64,000 bases of DNA, taken from NCBI RefSeq assembly GCF_900290235.1, contig NZ_OLMK01000043.1, positions 124,001 to 188,000 on the forward strand, read 5' to 3'. Positions 14,587 through 23,263 of the stretch are shown in pieces. This DNA is from Streptomyces sp. MA5143a (lineage in GTDB: Bacteria; Actinomycetota; Actinomycetes; Streptomycetales; Streptomycetaceae). The notes under the pieces were generated by a model. That model ran no database searches, was not told the DNA's origin, and saw only the letters and a list, made by a program, of their open reading frames with translations. A program made the position numbers and the translations under genes. How positions within the stretch are numbered: position 1 is the stretch's first letter; every line of letters begins with the position of its first letter.

Positions 14587-17502
14587 TCACGGCCGTCGCA
14601 CGGCTCGGGTCACCCGGGTCGTCACCGCCGCGTACGCGATGCCCACGGCGAGGGAGGCGAGGAGGGCGAGGGCGGGGAAGTCGTCCTGGAGGTGCGGGTA
14701 GACCTGGAAGTGGGTCAGATAGATGTAGAGGGAACTGCCCGCGAGGACGCCGGCCAGGCGGTTCAGGGGGGCGAGGCTGGGCAGTGTCGGGACCCAGATC
14801 AGCAGGGTCAGGCCGGCGATCACCACGGCGGTGCGCAGCTGCTGGTCCGGCTGGAACAGGCCGGGCGTGGCGAGCACCAGGACCGCGGTCAGGAGCAGAC
14901 GCCGCCGGGCCGTGGTGGCGCGGGCCGCCGCCCAGCCCAGGGCGAAGAGCCAGAAGACCACCGTGGGGCCGAGGTGGAAGCGGGCGGGGGCCAGGTCGGC
15001 GATGTCGTAGCGGCCGAGAAGCCCTACGGCCAGCAGGGCGAGCGGGAGGCCGAAGGGGTGGCGCCGCTCCAGACGGTCGACCAGGGGGAGGGCCAGCAAC
15101 AGGGCGAGGGTGACGAGGAAGTAGAGCAGGGCCTCTATGAACCAGTAGTGCCACTCGTGGCGTTCGGGTCCCTGGTCGACGAGGCTGTTGAGGAGAAGGG
15201 CGTTCGCGGGGTCGTAGAGGCCGGTCGCCAGGACCGCCGCGGTGATCCACGCCGCGCTCGGCAGGGCGATCCGGGCGATGCTGCGCCACAGGTGCCGTAC
15301 TCGCGAGCGGTGTTCGGCGTCGGTGAGGTGGAAGCGGGCGAAGTTGTGGCCCGCGACGCCGATGAGGATGTGGGCGGCGCCCTGGACGGTGAAGAGGTGG
15401 ATGTGCGAGCCGACGATCAGGACGATGCCGACGGCGCGCAGGGCGATACCGGTCTCCAGGGTGCGGCGCAGGCCGGCGCGGGCGGGGGCCGGCCCCGTCC
15501 CGGTCCGCGCCGAGTCGGTCGGCGCCGCCGGAGCCAGGTCGCGCAGGGGGCGGGTGTGCCAGTCGGGCGGGAGGGCGCCGAGTGCCTCCTCCAGACGCAG
15601 GGACATCTCGACGTAGCAGAGGGAGTCGCCGCCGAGCCCGACGAAGGTGCTGTCGTCGGTGACGTCGGTGCGGTCGAGGATCTCGGCGTAGAGGGCGCGG
15701 AGTTGATCGGTGGGGCGCCGGCCGGGGGCCGGGGGGCGGTCGTCTGACGGGGACTCGGCTGTCACGCAGCGGTCCGCGGCCGTGCTCCGCCGGGTGGCGG
15801 TGGCGCTTCCCGGGGCAGGGGTGTGCTCATGGACCGGGGTGGTCCCCGCGCCCCCGGTGTGCCCGTCGGCCGGCGGGAGCGTGGAGCGCGTGGCGGCTGA
15901 AGGGGGAGCGGCCGGGCGGGTCAGATGGCGGACCGCCGTGTAGTCCGGCTTGCCCGTGGGCAGGCGGGGGAGGTCCGCTTCGGGGAGCGCGCAAAGGCGT
16001 ACCGCCCGGGGCGGGAGACCGCACGCGGCCGCCGCCAGGCGTCGGAGACGGGGCTCGTCGGCGGCGGTTCCGGCGGCGGCGATCGCCAACTCGTCGCCGT
16101 CGCCCGCGCAGTACGCCCGCACGCCGTGCCGTTCCAGCGCGGCCTCGACGCGCTGCGGGTCGATCCGCAGGCCGAGGATCTTCGCGAAGCGGCTGCGGCG
16201 GCCGACGATCTCGTACAGGCCGTCGGCCGCCTGCCGGGCGAGGTCGCCGGTGCGGAGTTCGGTGACGGTGCGGCCGAGGGAGAGGTCGGCGGGGCTGTCG
16301 GCGTAGCCGAGCATCACGTTGGGGCCCGAGTAGACCAGTTCGCCCACGAGGGTCCGCCGGTCGCCCTCGCCACTGGCCGGGCCGTGGTCCGAGGCGCGGA
16401 CGGGGGCGAGTCCCTGGCCGGGAGCGAGCCCGTGGTCGGCGGTGCGTCCGTGGCCGGGGGCGAGCGCGTGCTCGTGGTCGTCGAGCGGCCGCAGGTGGAA
16501 GGAGCCGCCGGGGATCGGGATGCCGACGGCCTCCGGGCGGGTGGCCGCGAGGTGGGGCGGCAGATACGCCATACGGGCCGTGGCCTCGGTCTGGCCGTAC
16601 ATGACGAACAGGTCCCAGCCGCGGCGGCGCCCCAACTCGGCGTAGCGGGCGACCCGCTCGGGCGCGAGCCTGCCACCGGCCTGAGTGATCCGGCGCAGTC
16701 GCGGCAGCTCCATGCTGTCGAAGCCGATCCGGTCGAGCAGGTCGAAGGTGTACGGCACCCCGGCGAGTGACGTCGCTTCGGCGGCGCGGAACTCGGCCCA
16801 GAACGCGTCGTCGGTGACCGACCGCTCGGTGAGGAGCAGACCGGCGCCGCGCGAGAGATGGCTGTGGATGACGGACAGGCCGTAGCAGTAGTGCATCGGG
16901 AGGGTGGTGGCCGCCCGGTCGGAGTCGGTGATGCCGAGGTAGGTGGCGATGGACTCGGCGTTGGCCAGCACGTTGTCGTGCGAGAGCCGTACCAGTTTGG
17001 GGGAGCCCGTCGAGCCCGAGGTGCTCAGCAGCAGGGCGAGGTCCGGGTGGAGGGTGTGGGCGGTGCCGGGGTGGTGCTCGTCGAGCGTCCAGGCGCCGTC
17101 GGGGCCGGTGCGGGCCACCACGTCGGGCGCGTACGCGGCGGTGAGGGAGGCGATGGCCTCGTCGCCGTCGCCGGGGACGAGCAGCACGGGGTGGCCGACG
17201 GAGAGGGCGGCCAGATACGTGACCAGCGCGTCGGCGCGGTTGGCCCCGGCCACCAACACCAGCCGCCGTACGGGGCCGAGTCGCTCGGCGGTGGTGGCGA
17301 CGCGCTCCGCGAGGGCGCGGTAGGTGACCGTGCCGCTGGGGGTGTGGAGCGCGACGCGGTCGCCGTGCGCGGCGAGGTCGCGGGCGAAGGGCACCGCGTG
17401 CGGTCGTGCCGGGGGGCTCGGCAGCAGGACCGGGGCGGCCGGGGCGGTGCGGACGGGCAGGGCGACGGAGGCGGCCCGGACGGGGCCGGAGGAGTGGATC
17501 AC
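14587..17502 (-). CDS. Iron-box-linked adenylation / carrier / acyltransferase-3 fusion protein
   Basis: A 971-aa protein from GTG 17502, 53 bp inside the iron box. Domain 1 (about 30-560) is an AMP-forming adenylation domain: A3 LLSTSGSTGSPKLVRLSH, A5 MYGQTEATARM, GELVYSGPNVMLGY, A8 KILGLRIDPQRVEAAL, A10 LPTGKPDY with the catalytic Lys. It has a Gly/His/Pro-rich insertion with repeated LAPG and DHG units. Domain 2 (about 596-670) is a phosphopantetheine carrier, FVGLGGDSLCYVE with Ser about 627. Domain 3 (about 678-971) is a multi-span acyltransferase-3 membrane domain (GSHIHLF, SLYIYLTHFQ). The logic is activation of an acid, loading on the carrier, then transfer at the membrane. No condensation or thioesterase domain. 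Iron control suggests a role in siderophore or envelope modification; the product is unknown. Confidence 0.85.
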   Translation of the reverse strand: MIHSSGPVRAASVALPVRTAPAAPVLLPSPPARPHAVPFARDLAAHGDRVALHTPSGTVTYRALAERVATTAERLGPVRRLVLVAGANRADALVTYLAALSVGHPVLLVPGDGDEAIASLTAAYAPDVVARTGPDGAWTLDEHHPGTAHTLHPDLALLLSTSGSTGSPKLVRLSHDNVLANAESIATYLGITDSDRAATTLPMHYCYGLSVIHSHLSRGAGLLLTERSVTDDAFWAEFRAAEATSLAGVPYTFDLLDRIGFDSMELPRLRRITQAGGRLAPERVARYAELGRRRGWDLFVMYGQTEATARMAYLPPHLAATRPEAVGIPIPGGSFHLRPLDDHEHALAPGHGRTADHGLAPGQGLAPVRASDHGPASGEGDRRTLVGELVYSGPNVMLGYADSPADLSLGRTVTELRTGDLARQAADGLYEIVGRRSRFAKILGLRIDPQRVEAALERHGVRAYCAGDGDELAIAAAGTAADEPRLRRLAAAACGLPPRAVRLCALPEADLPRLPTGKPDYTAVRHLTRPAAPPSAATRSTLPPADGHTGGAGTTPVHEHTPAPGSATATRRSTAADRCVTAESPSDDRPPAPGRRPTDQLRALYAEILDRTDVTDDSTFVGLGGDSLCYVEMSLRLEEALGALPPDWHTRPLRDLAPAAPTDSARTGTGPAPARAGLRRTLETGIALRAVGIVLIVGSHIHLFTVQGAAHILIGVAGHNFARFHLTDAEHRSRVRHLWRSIARIALPSAAWITAAVLATGLYDPANALLLNSLVDQGPERHEWHYWFIEALLYFLVTLALLLALPLVDRLERRHPFGLPLALLAVGLLGRYDIADLAPARFHLGPTVVFWLFALGWAAARATTARRRLLLTAVLVLATPGLFQPDQQLRTAVVIAGLTLLIWVPTLPSLAPLNRLAGVLAGSSLYIYLTHFQVYPHLQDDFPALALLASLAVGIAYAAVTTRVTRAVRRP

Positions 17503-17554
17503 GGGGCGTGGCCTTTCGGGACAGCGTTCGCGGGTAGCACGCGCCCCTTGACGC

Positions 17555-17573
17555 TTAGGCAAGGTTTACCTTA
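17555..17573. promoter_or_regulatory. Iron box (DmdR1/IdeR operator), divergent
   Basis: TTAGGCAAGGTTTACCTTA matches the 19-bp palindrome consensus TTAGGTTAGGCTAACCTAA at most positions. It lies between the minus-strand acyltransferase fusion (start 17502) and the plus-strand iron ABC operon (start 17676), so it probably represses both when iron is sufficient. Confidence 0.85.
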
Positions 17574-17675
17574 TTCATAGCATGTTCACAGTTGGCTAAA
17601 AAGCGTCACTTCGCCCTCGCCGACCGGGGTCACGACCCTTGATGCACCGGCGAGCCGCGCAGGAAAGGCATACAT

Positions 17676-18731
17676 ATGCGACCCCCTCTGGGTGGCCGGA
17701 TCTTCGCGCTCGTCGCGGCCGGTCTGCTGCTCCCCGCCCTCGCCGCCTGCGGCTCCGGCGACGACAAGGACGGCGGGTCGGGTGAGGCGGGCGACGCGAC
17801 CCTCGTCATCTACACCGGCCGCAACGAGAAGCTGGTCAAGCCGATCCTGGACAAACTGGAGAAGGCCGTGGGCGCCGACGTCGAGGTGCGCTACGGCGAC
17901 AGCGCCGAACTCGCGGCGCAGATCCTGGAGGAGGGCGACCGCACCAAGGCCGGGCTGTTCTTCTCCCAGGACGCCGGGGCGCTCGGCGCGCTCTCGAGGG
18001 AGGGCATGCTCGCGAAGCTGCCGCAGGCCACCCTCGACAAGGTCGACAAGGCGTACCGCGGCGGCGAGGGCGACTGGGTGGGCCTGTCGGGGCGCGTCCG
18101 CGTCATCGCGTACAACCCGGACCGGGTGGACGCGGACGACGTGCCGGACAGCGTCCACGACGTGGTGAAGCCCGAGTGGAAGGGCAAGGTCGGCTTCGCG
18201 CCCACCAACGCCTCCTTCCAGGCGTTCATCACCGGGATGCGTGTCCTGGAGGGCGACGACGCGGCCCGGAAGTGGCTGGAGGACCTCAAGGCCAACGGGT
18301 CCAAGACCTACACCAACAACCTCGCCACCCTCGACGCCGTGGAGGCGGGCGAGGTCTCGCTGGGCCTCGTCAACCACTACTACTGGTACGAGCGGGTCGC
18401 CGAGAAGGGCGAGGACGGCGTCGACGCCAAGTTGCACTTCCTGCCCGGCAAGGACCCCGGCTCCCTCATCAACGTGGCCGGCGCCGGCGTCCTCGCCGCG
18501 AACGAGGACCAGGCCGCCACCGCGCGGAAGGCCGTGGACTACCTGCTGTCCAAGGACGCGCAGACCTACTTCGCGGACACGACGAAGGAGTACCCGCTGG
18601 CCGCGGGCGTCACCAGCTCCGTCGACGGGCTGCCGCCGTTCGAGTCGCTCCAGTCGCCCGACATCGACCTCGGCAAGCTGGAGTCCCTCCAGGAGACCCT
18701 GGCGATGCTCCAGGACGTAGGGCTGGTCTGA
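17676..18731 (+). CDS. Ferric iron ABC transporter, substrate-binding lipoprotein
   Basis: A 351-aa protein with ribosome site AGGAAAGG before ATG 17676. The signal peptide has a lipobox (LPALAAC, Cys about 25), so it is anchored outside the membrane. The mature part is a type 2 periplasmic-binding fold of the FbpA/FutA class: TLVIYTGRNEKLV, FFSQDAGALGAL, RVRVIAYN, and the tyrosine run NHYYWYER, which in this class supplies Fe(III) ligands. It is followed 6 bp later by the permease. Iron-box control upstream and the tyrosine motif support ferric iron, not thiamine or spermidine, as substrate. Confidence 0.9.
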   Translation: MRPPLGGRIFALVAAGLLLPALAACGSGDDKDGGSGEAGDATLVIYTGRNEKLVKPILDKLEKAVGADVEVRYGDSAELAAQILEEGDRTKAGLFFSQDAGALGALSREGMLAKLPQATLDKVDKAYRGGEGDWVGLSGRVRVIAYNPDRVDADDVPDSVHDVVKPEWKGKVGFAPTNASFQAFITGMRVLEGDDAARKWLEDLKANGSKTYTNNLATLDAVEAGEVSLGLVNHYYWYERVAEKGEDGVDAKLHFLPGKDPGSLINVAGAGVLAANEDQAATARKAVDYLLSKDAQTYFADTTKEYPLAAGVTSSVDGLPPFESLQSPDIDLGKLESLQETLAMLQDVGLV

Positions 18732-18737
18732 CGGGCC

Positions 18738-20342
18738 GTGAAACAGTCGCCGACCGCCGCGCGGACGCGGTCCGAGCGCGCGCGGGCCACCCCCCGTCCG
18801 GCGGGGACGACCGTCGCCCTCGCCGGACGCGGGGCACAGCGCAGACCGCCCCTGGTCCTGCTCGTCCCCGCGTGCGTGGCCGCCCTCTTCGCCCTGCTCC
18901 CGCTCGGCTATCTCGCCGTCCGCGCGCTGGAACGCGGCCCCGCCTTCGCCTGGGAGGTGGTCGCCGACGAGCGGACGCTGGACCTGCTCGGGCGCAGTCT
19001 GGGCCTGACCGCCGCGGTCGTCGCCGCCTGCGTGGTCCTCGGGGTCTCGCTGGCCTGGCTGACGGTGCGCACCGCGCTGCCGGGCGCCCGCTTCTGGTCG
19101 GTGGCCGCGACCCTGCCGCTGGCGGTGCCCAGTTACGTGGCGGCCTTCACATGGCTGTCGGCCGAACCGGGCCTCGCCGGGTTCGGCGGGGCCGCGCTCT
19201 CGCTGACCCTGGTGAGCTTTCCGTATGTGCTGCTGCCGGTCGCGGCGGCGCTCAGGGGCATCGACCCGGCGCAGGAGGAGGCCGCGCGCTCTCTCGGGTA
19301 CGGTCCGCTCCGTACGTTCCTCCGGGTCACCCTGCCGCAGCTGCGTCCGGCGGCGGCGGGCGGGGCGCTGCTCGTCGCGCTGTACGTGCTCTCCGACTTC
19401 GGTGCCGTCTCCCTCATGCGGTACGACACCTTCACCCGGGCCATCCACACCTCGTACCGGGCCTCCTTCGACCGCACACCCGCCGCCGCGCTCAGTGTCG
19501 TGCTGGTGCTGATGACGGTGGCCCTGGTCGCCGCGGAGGCGCGGACGCGCGGCCGTGCCGGGCACGCCAGGACCGGCGGCGGCACCGCCCGCCCGGCGGT
19601 GCCCGTGGCGCTCGGCCGCTGGAGGGCGCTCGCCCTGCTGTGGTGCGGTGCGGTGGTCGCCGTGGCCGTCGCCTTCCCGCTCGGCACCCTCGGCTACTGG
19701 CTCGCCGTCGGCTCCTCCGCCACCTGGGACCTCGGCGGCCTCACCGAGACGGCCCGGGCCACGCTCGGCGTCGCCGCGGCGGGCGCCGCCCTCACCACGC
19801 TCCTCGCCCTGCCCGTCGGCGTGATCGCCGCCCGGCACCAGGGGCGCGGTGCCCGGCTGCTGGAACAGGCCGCCTACGCCGGGCACGCCCTCCCCGGCAT
19901 CACGGTCGCCCTGTCCCTGGTCTTCTTCGCCGTCCGCTACGCCTACCCGCTCTACCAGCGGCTGCCGCTGCTGGTGTGCGCGTACGCCGTCCTCTTCCTG
20001 CCGGTGGCGGTGGCCGCCACCCGTGCCGCCGTGCTCCAGGCCCCGCCCGTCCTGGAGGACGTGGCCCGCTCGCTCGGCCGACGGCCCTGGCAGGTGCTCC
20101 GCGAGATCACCGTCCCGCTGGCCGCGCCGGGCGTCGCCGCCGGGGCCGCGCTGACCTTCGTCGTTTGCATGAAGGAACTCCCCGCGACCCTGCTCCTGCG
20201 CCCCACCGGCATGGACACCCTCGCCACCCGCCTGTGGACCGAGACGGGCGCGGGCTCCTTCGCGGCGGCCGCCCCGTACGCCGCCGCGCTCATCCTGTTG
20301 GCCGCCGTGCCTTCGTACCTGCTGGGGAGGCACCGATCATGA
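18738..20342 (+). CDS. Ferric iron ABC transporter, fused permease
   Basis: A 534-aa protein from GTG 18738. Two BPD_transp_1 halves are fused, as in FbpB/SfuB: first half about 95-280 with EEA-loop sequence EEAARSLGYGPLRTFLRVTLPQL, second half about 330-520 with LEDVARSLGRRPWQVLREITVPL. About 12 hydrophobic segments. The conserved loops contact the ATPase. It overlaps the ATPase start by 4 bp (ATGA). The N-terminal 35 residues are Arg-rich and cytoplasmic. Part of the iron-box-controlled operon. Confidence 0.9.
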   Translation: MKQSPTAARTRSERARATPRPAGTTVALAGRGAQRRPPLVLLVPACVAALFALLPLGYLAVRALERGPAFAWEVVADERTLDLLGRSLGLTAAVVAACVVLGVSLAWLTVRTALPGARFWSVAATLPLAVPSYVAAFTWLSAEPGLAGFGGAALSLTLVSFPYVLLPVAAALRGIDPAQEEAARSLGYGPLRTFLRVTLPQLRPAAAGGALLVALYVLSDFGAVSLMRYDTFTRAIHTSYRASFDRTPAAALSVVLVLMTVALVAAEARTRGRAGHARTGGGTARPAVPVALGRWRALALLWCGAVVAVAVAFPLGTLGYWLAVGSSATWDLGGLTETARATLGVAAAGAALTTLLALPVGVIAARHQGRGARLLEQAAYAGHALPGITVALSLVFFAVRYAYPLYQRLPLLVCAYAVLFLPVAVAATRAAVLQAPPVLEDVARSLGRRPWQVLREITVPLAAPGVAAGAALTFVVCMKELPATLLLRPTGMDTLATRLWTETGAGSFAAAAPYAAALILLAAVPSYLLGRHRS

Positions 20343-21556
20343 ACGAGTCGCACGCGAGCGAGCCGGGTACGCACGCACCGGACGCACACGGATCCATCAC
20401 GGACGAACAGCACACGATCGAACAAGAACCGTCATGGCGGCGGGGGGACGGGTCCGAAGCAAACGAGCCGCACGCAAATCCGGCGCAGTCGGACGACCCG
20501 CACGGCAACGCGCTCCATGTCGAGGGCCTCACGAAGTCCTACACGGCCGGCCACGACCCGGTCCTGCGCGCCCTCCGGCTCACCGTCCCGGCCGGCGCCC
20601 TGGCGGCCGTCCTCGGCCCCTCCGGGGGCGGCAAGACGACCCTGCTCAGGATCGTGGCCGGGTTCCTGCGGGCCGACGCGGGCACCGTCCGGCTCGGCGG
20701 GCGGACCCTGGCCGGGCCCGGTGTCCATGTGCCGCCGGAGCGGCGCCGCATCGGGATCGTGCCCCAGGAGGGCGCCCTCTTCCCGCACCTGAGCGTCGCC
20801 CGGAACGTGGCCTTCGGCCTCACCGGCCTGACCCGGGGCGAACGGCGGCGGCGCACCGGCGAGCTCCTGGACCTGGTCGGCCTCGCCGGATACGGCGACC
20901 GGATGCCGCACGAGCTCTCCGGCGGCCAGCAGCAGCGCGTGGCCCTCGCCCGGGCCCTCGCGCCCCGGCCCCAGCTCGTGCTGCTGGACGAGCCCTTCAA
21001 CGCCCTCGACAGCGCCCTCAGGGCGGGCGTACGGGCCGACGTGAGGGCCGCGCTGCGGGCGACCGGGGCCACGGCGCTCCTCGTCACCCACGACCAGCAG
21101 GAGGCGCTCTCCACGGCCGACCTCGTCGCCGTCGTCCGGGAGGGCCGTGTCGCCCAGTGCGCCACCCCGCAGGACCTCTACCGCCGCCCGGCCGACCCCT
21201 GGGTCGCGGGCTTCGTCGGCGACGCGGTGCTGCTCCCCGCCACCGTCGGCGGCGACGGCACGGCCCGGACCCCGCTCGGCGCCGTCCCGCTCGCCGCCGC
21301 GCCCGACGGGCCGGCCACGGGCACCGTGCTGCTCCGCCCGGAACAGCTCCGGCTCACCGCTCCGGCCGCCGAGGGCGCCGTGCGGGGCACGGTCACCGAC
21401 GTGCGCTTCTACGGCCACGACGCCATGGTCACCGTCGCCGTCGACGGCCACGACGCCCCGGTCGGCGTGCGCGTCGGGGGCCCGCTGCCCGTGGGGCCGG
21501 GCGACGCGACCGGCGTCCGTGTCACGGGCGAGGCGACGCTGCACCCGGCGGGCTGA
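20339..21556 (+). CDS. Ferric iron ABC transporter, ATP-binding protein with His-rich N-terminal extension
   Basis: A 405-aa protein starting at ATG 20339. The ATPase core begins near residue 60: Walker A GPSGGGKTT, Q-loop VPQEGALF, signature LSGGQQQR, Walker B LVLLDEPF, H-loop LLVTHDQQ, then a TOBE-like C-terminal domain (LLRPEQLRL). It couples ATP hydrolysis to the fused permease. The first 60 residues are unlike usual FbpC proteins: very rich in His, Glu, Asp and Ser with repeated SHA, THA, PHA, DPH units. This tail could bind metal and sense intracellular iron; that is a hypothesis. The start is set by translational coupling to the permease stop. Confidence 0.9.
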   Translation: MNESHASEPGTHAPDAHGSITDEQHTIEQEPSWRRGDGSEANEPHANPAQSDDPHGNALHVEGLTKSYTAGHDPVLRALRLTVPAGALAAVLGPSGGGKTTLLRIVAGFLRADAGTVRLGGRTLAGPGVHVPPERRRIGIVPQEGALFPHLSVARNVAFGLTGLTRGERRRRTGELLDLVGLAGYGDRMPHELSGGQQQRVALARALAPRPQLVLLDEPFNALDSALRAGVRADVRAALRATGATALLVTHDQQEALSTADLVAVVREGRVAQCATPQDLYRRPADPWVAGFVGDAVLLPATVGGDGTARTPLGAVPLAAAPDGPATGTVLLRPEQLRLTAPAAEGAVRGTVTDVRFYGHDAMVTVAVDGHDAPVGVRVGGPLPVGPGDATGVRVTGEATLHPAG

Positions 21557-21649
21557 ACGGACCCGCCCGCGTGACGGGTCTTGTGTGATCGACGCACCCG
21601 CAATACGTGCATAGGGCACCTAGTGACATGACTCACGTATATGACGGTC

Positions 21650-21689
21650 ACGTTTCGACGAACAGGGATTACGTTTCAACAAAGGGGGA
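21650..21689. promoter_or_regulatory. Tandem direct repeats upstream of the beta-galactoside operon
   Basis: ACGTTTCGACGAACAGGGA (21650) and ACGTTTCAACAAAGGGGGA (21671) share 15 of 19 bases with a 21-bp period, two helical turns. They sit just upstream of the -35-like hexamer at 21699, the position of activator sites. Confidence 0.5.
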
Positions 21690-21698
21690 CAAGAAGGC

Positions 21699-21728
21699 TT
21701 GACGCGCGACCTGGCATAGGGCTGTTAT
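21699..21728 (+). promoter_or_regulatory. Candidate sigma-70-type promoter of the GH42/sugar ABC operon
   Basis: TTGACG (21699-21704) and TGTTAT (21723-21728) are 18 bp apart, about 100 bp before the substrate-binding gene. Confidence 0.45.
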
Positions 21729-21829
21729 GGCGACCACGATGTTCGGTCAAGTTGGTTTCTGGTCGATTTCGATCACTAGCCGACGAGGGCCTCTTGATGA
21801 CCGAACCACTTGTCCCCAGGGAGCCGTTC

Positions 21830-23140
21830 ATGCATCTCACACCTTCCGGTCTCTCCGTGCCCGGCACGAGCCGCCGCACCCTGCTGCGCGGCATAGGCGG
21901 GGCCGCGGCGCTCGGCGCGGGCATCCCGCTGCTCAGCGCCTGCGGCGGCAGTGGCAGCTCGGCCACTGACTCGAAGACCGTCTCGCTCGGCTCCAACGCC
22001 TCCGACGCGGTGCCGAAGAAGGCGTTCGCGGAGATCTACGCCGACTTCGCCAAGAAGTCCGGCATCAAGGTCGACGTGAACACCAAGGACCACAACACGT
22101 TCCAGGAGCAGATCAACTCCTACCTGCAGGGCACGCCGGACGACGTGTTCCACTGGTTCGCGGGCTACCGGATGCAGTTCTTCGCGGCCAAGGGGCTGGC
22201 CAGCCCGATCGACGACGTCTGGAAGACGATCGGCGGGAACTTCCCCGAGGCGATGAAGAAGCTGAGCCAGGGTGAGGACGGCAAGGCCTACTTCGTGCCG
22301 CTGTACACGTACCCCTGGGCGCTCTTCTACCGCAAGAGCGTCTTCAAGGAGAAGGGCTACGAGGTTCCCACCACGTGGGACCAGCTCATGGCGCTGTGCA
22401 AGCAGATGAAGAAGGACGGCCTCGTCCCGATCGCCTTCGGTGACAAGGACGCCTGGCCCGCGATGGGCACGTTCGACCAGATCAACTTCCGTGCCAACGG
22501 CTACGACTTCCACGTCGAGCTGATGGCGGGCAAGGTCGCCTGGACGGACGCCAAGGTCCGCAAGACGTTCGACCTGTGGTCCGAGCTGCTGCCGTACCAC
22601 CAGGAGGGCGCGGTCGGCCGTACCTGGCAGGACGCGGCGCAGACGCTGGTGTCGAAGAAGGCGGGCATGTACCTGCTGGGCTCGTTCGTGGGCCAGCAGT
22701 TCACCAACAAGGCCGACCTGGACGACCTGGACTTCTTCGCCTTCCCGGAGATCGACCCGGCGTACGGCCAGGACACCGTCGAGGCCCCCACCGACGGCTT
22801 CATGATGAGCAAGAGCCCGAAGAACAAGGCCGGCGCGGTCAAGCTCCTGGAGTTCCTCGGCACCCCCGAGGCGGAGCAGATCTACCTCAAGGCCGACCCG
22901 AACGTGGTGGCCGCCTCCACCAAGGCCGACACCTCCTCGTACACGCCGCTGCAGAAGAAGGCGTACGAGATGATCTCCGGCGCCAAGAGCCTGACGCAGT
23001 TCATGGACCGCGACAGCCGCCCGGACTTCACCTCCACGGTGATGCAGCCGGCGCTGCAGAAGTTCATCCGTGACCCCAAGGGCATCGACAGCCTGCTCTC
23101 GTCGATCGAGCGCCAGAAGAAGACGATCTTCGCGTCCTGA
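21830..23140 (+). CDS. Sugar ABC transporter substrate-binding protein (Tat/lipoprotein)
   Basis: A 436-aa protein. ATG 21830 follows AGGGAG; the frame is open upstream to 21641 but unlikely coding. The leader has a twin-arginine motif (SRRTLLRG) and a lipobox ending LLSAC, so it is exported folded and lipid-anchored. Mature family 1 solute-binding fold: QEQINSYLQGTPDDVFHWF, GKAYFVPLYTYPWALFYRK, DGFMMSKSPKNKAGAVKLLEFL. It heads the operon with two permeases and a GH42 beta-galactosidase, so a galactoside is the likely ligand. The gene is separated from the permeases by a strong hairpin at 23152-23202. Confidence 0.88.
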   Translation: MHLTPSGLSVPGTSRRTLLRGIGGAAALGAGIPLLSACGGSGSSATDSKTVSLGSNASDAVPKKAFAEIYADFAKKSGIKVDVNTKDHNTFQEQINSYLQGTPDDVFHWFAGYRMQFFAAKGLASPIDDVWKTIGGNFPEAMKKLSQGEDGKAYFVPLYTYPWALFYRKSVFKEKGYEVPTTWDQLMALCKQMKKDGLVPIAFGDKDAWPAMGTFDQINFRANGYDFHVELMAGKVAWTDAKVRKTFDLWSELLPYHQEGAVGRTWQDAAQTLVSKKAGMYLLGSFVGQQFTNKADLDDLDFFAFPEIDPAYGQDTVEAPTDGFMMSKSPKNKAGAVKLLEFLGTPEAEQIYLKADPNVVAASTKADTSSYTPLQKKAYEMISGAKSLTQFMDRDSRPDFTSTVMQPALQKFIRDPKGIDSLLSSIERQKKTIFAS

Positions 23141-23151
23141 CGGCCGACCGT

Positions 23152-23202
23152 CCCGACGGCCGCCCCACGACCGCCTCCGCGGTCACGTGGGCGGCCGTCG
23201 GG
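23152..23202 (+). terminator. Intra-operon hairpin between binding-protein and permease genes
   Basis: CCCGACGGCCGCCCCACG pairs with CGTGGGCGGCCGTCGGG (one bulged base) around a 16-nt loop, with no T-run. This is the typical place of an attenuator or mRNA-stabilising hairpin that keeps the binding protein in excess over permeases. Confidence 0.65.
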
Positions 23203-23263
23203 GCGGCTGTCCCCAGGACTGTCCGCCCCCAAGACCGTCCTCACGACTGGATGACCGACAGAC

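Noticed and set aside
14587..17562. NRPS cluster in the usual sense
   Set aside because: There is only one adenylation and one carrier domain and no condensation, thioesterase or tailoring genes nearby, so I describe it as a stand-alone fusion protein.
17586..20333. 915-codon minus-strand open frame opposite the iron ABC genes
   Set aside because: Made of Gly/Arg/Glu/Val repeats expected from the complement of GC-biased codons; the plus-strand genes have lipobox, permease and ATPase motifs.
18176..20338. Long plus-strand frame fused upstream of the ABC ATPase
   Set aside because: The upstream 720 codons overlap the binding protein and permease in another frame; the real start is the ATG coupled to the permease stop.
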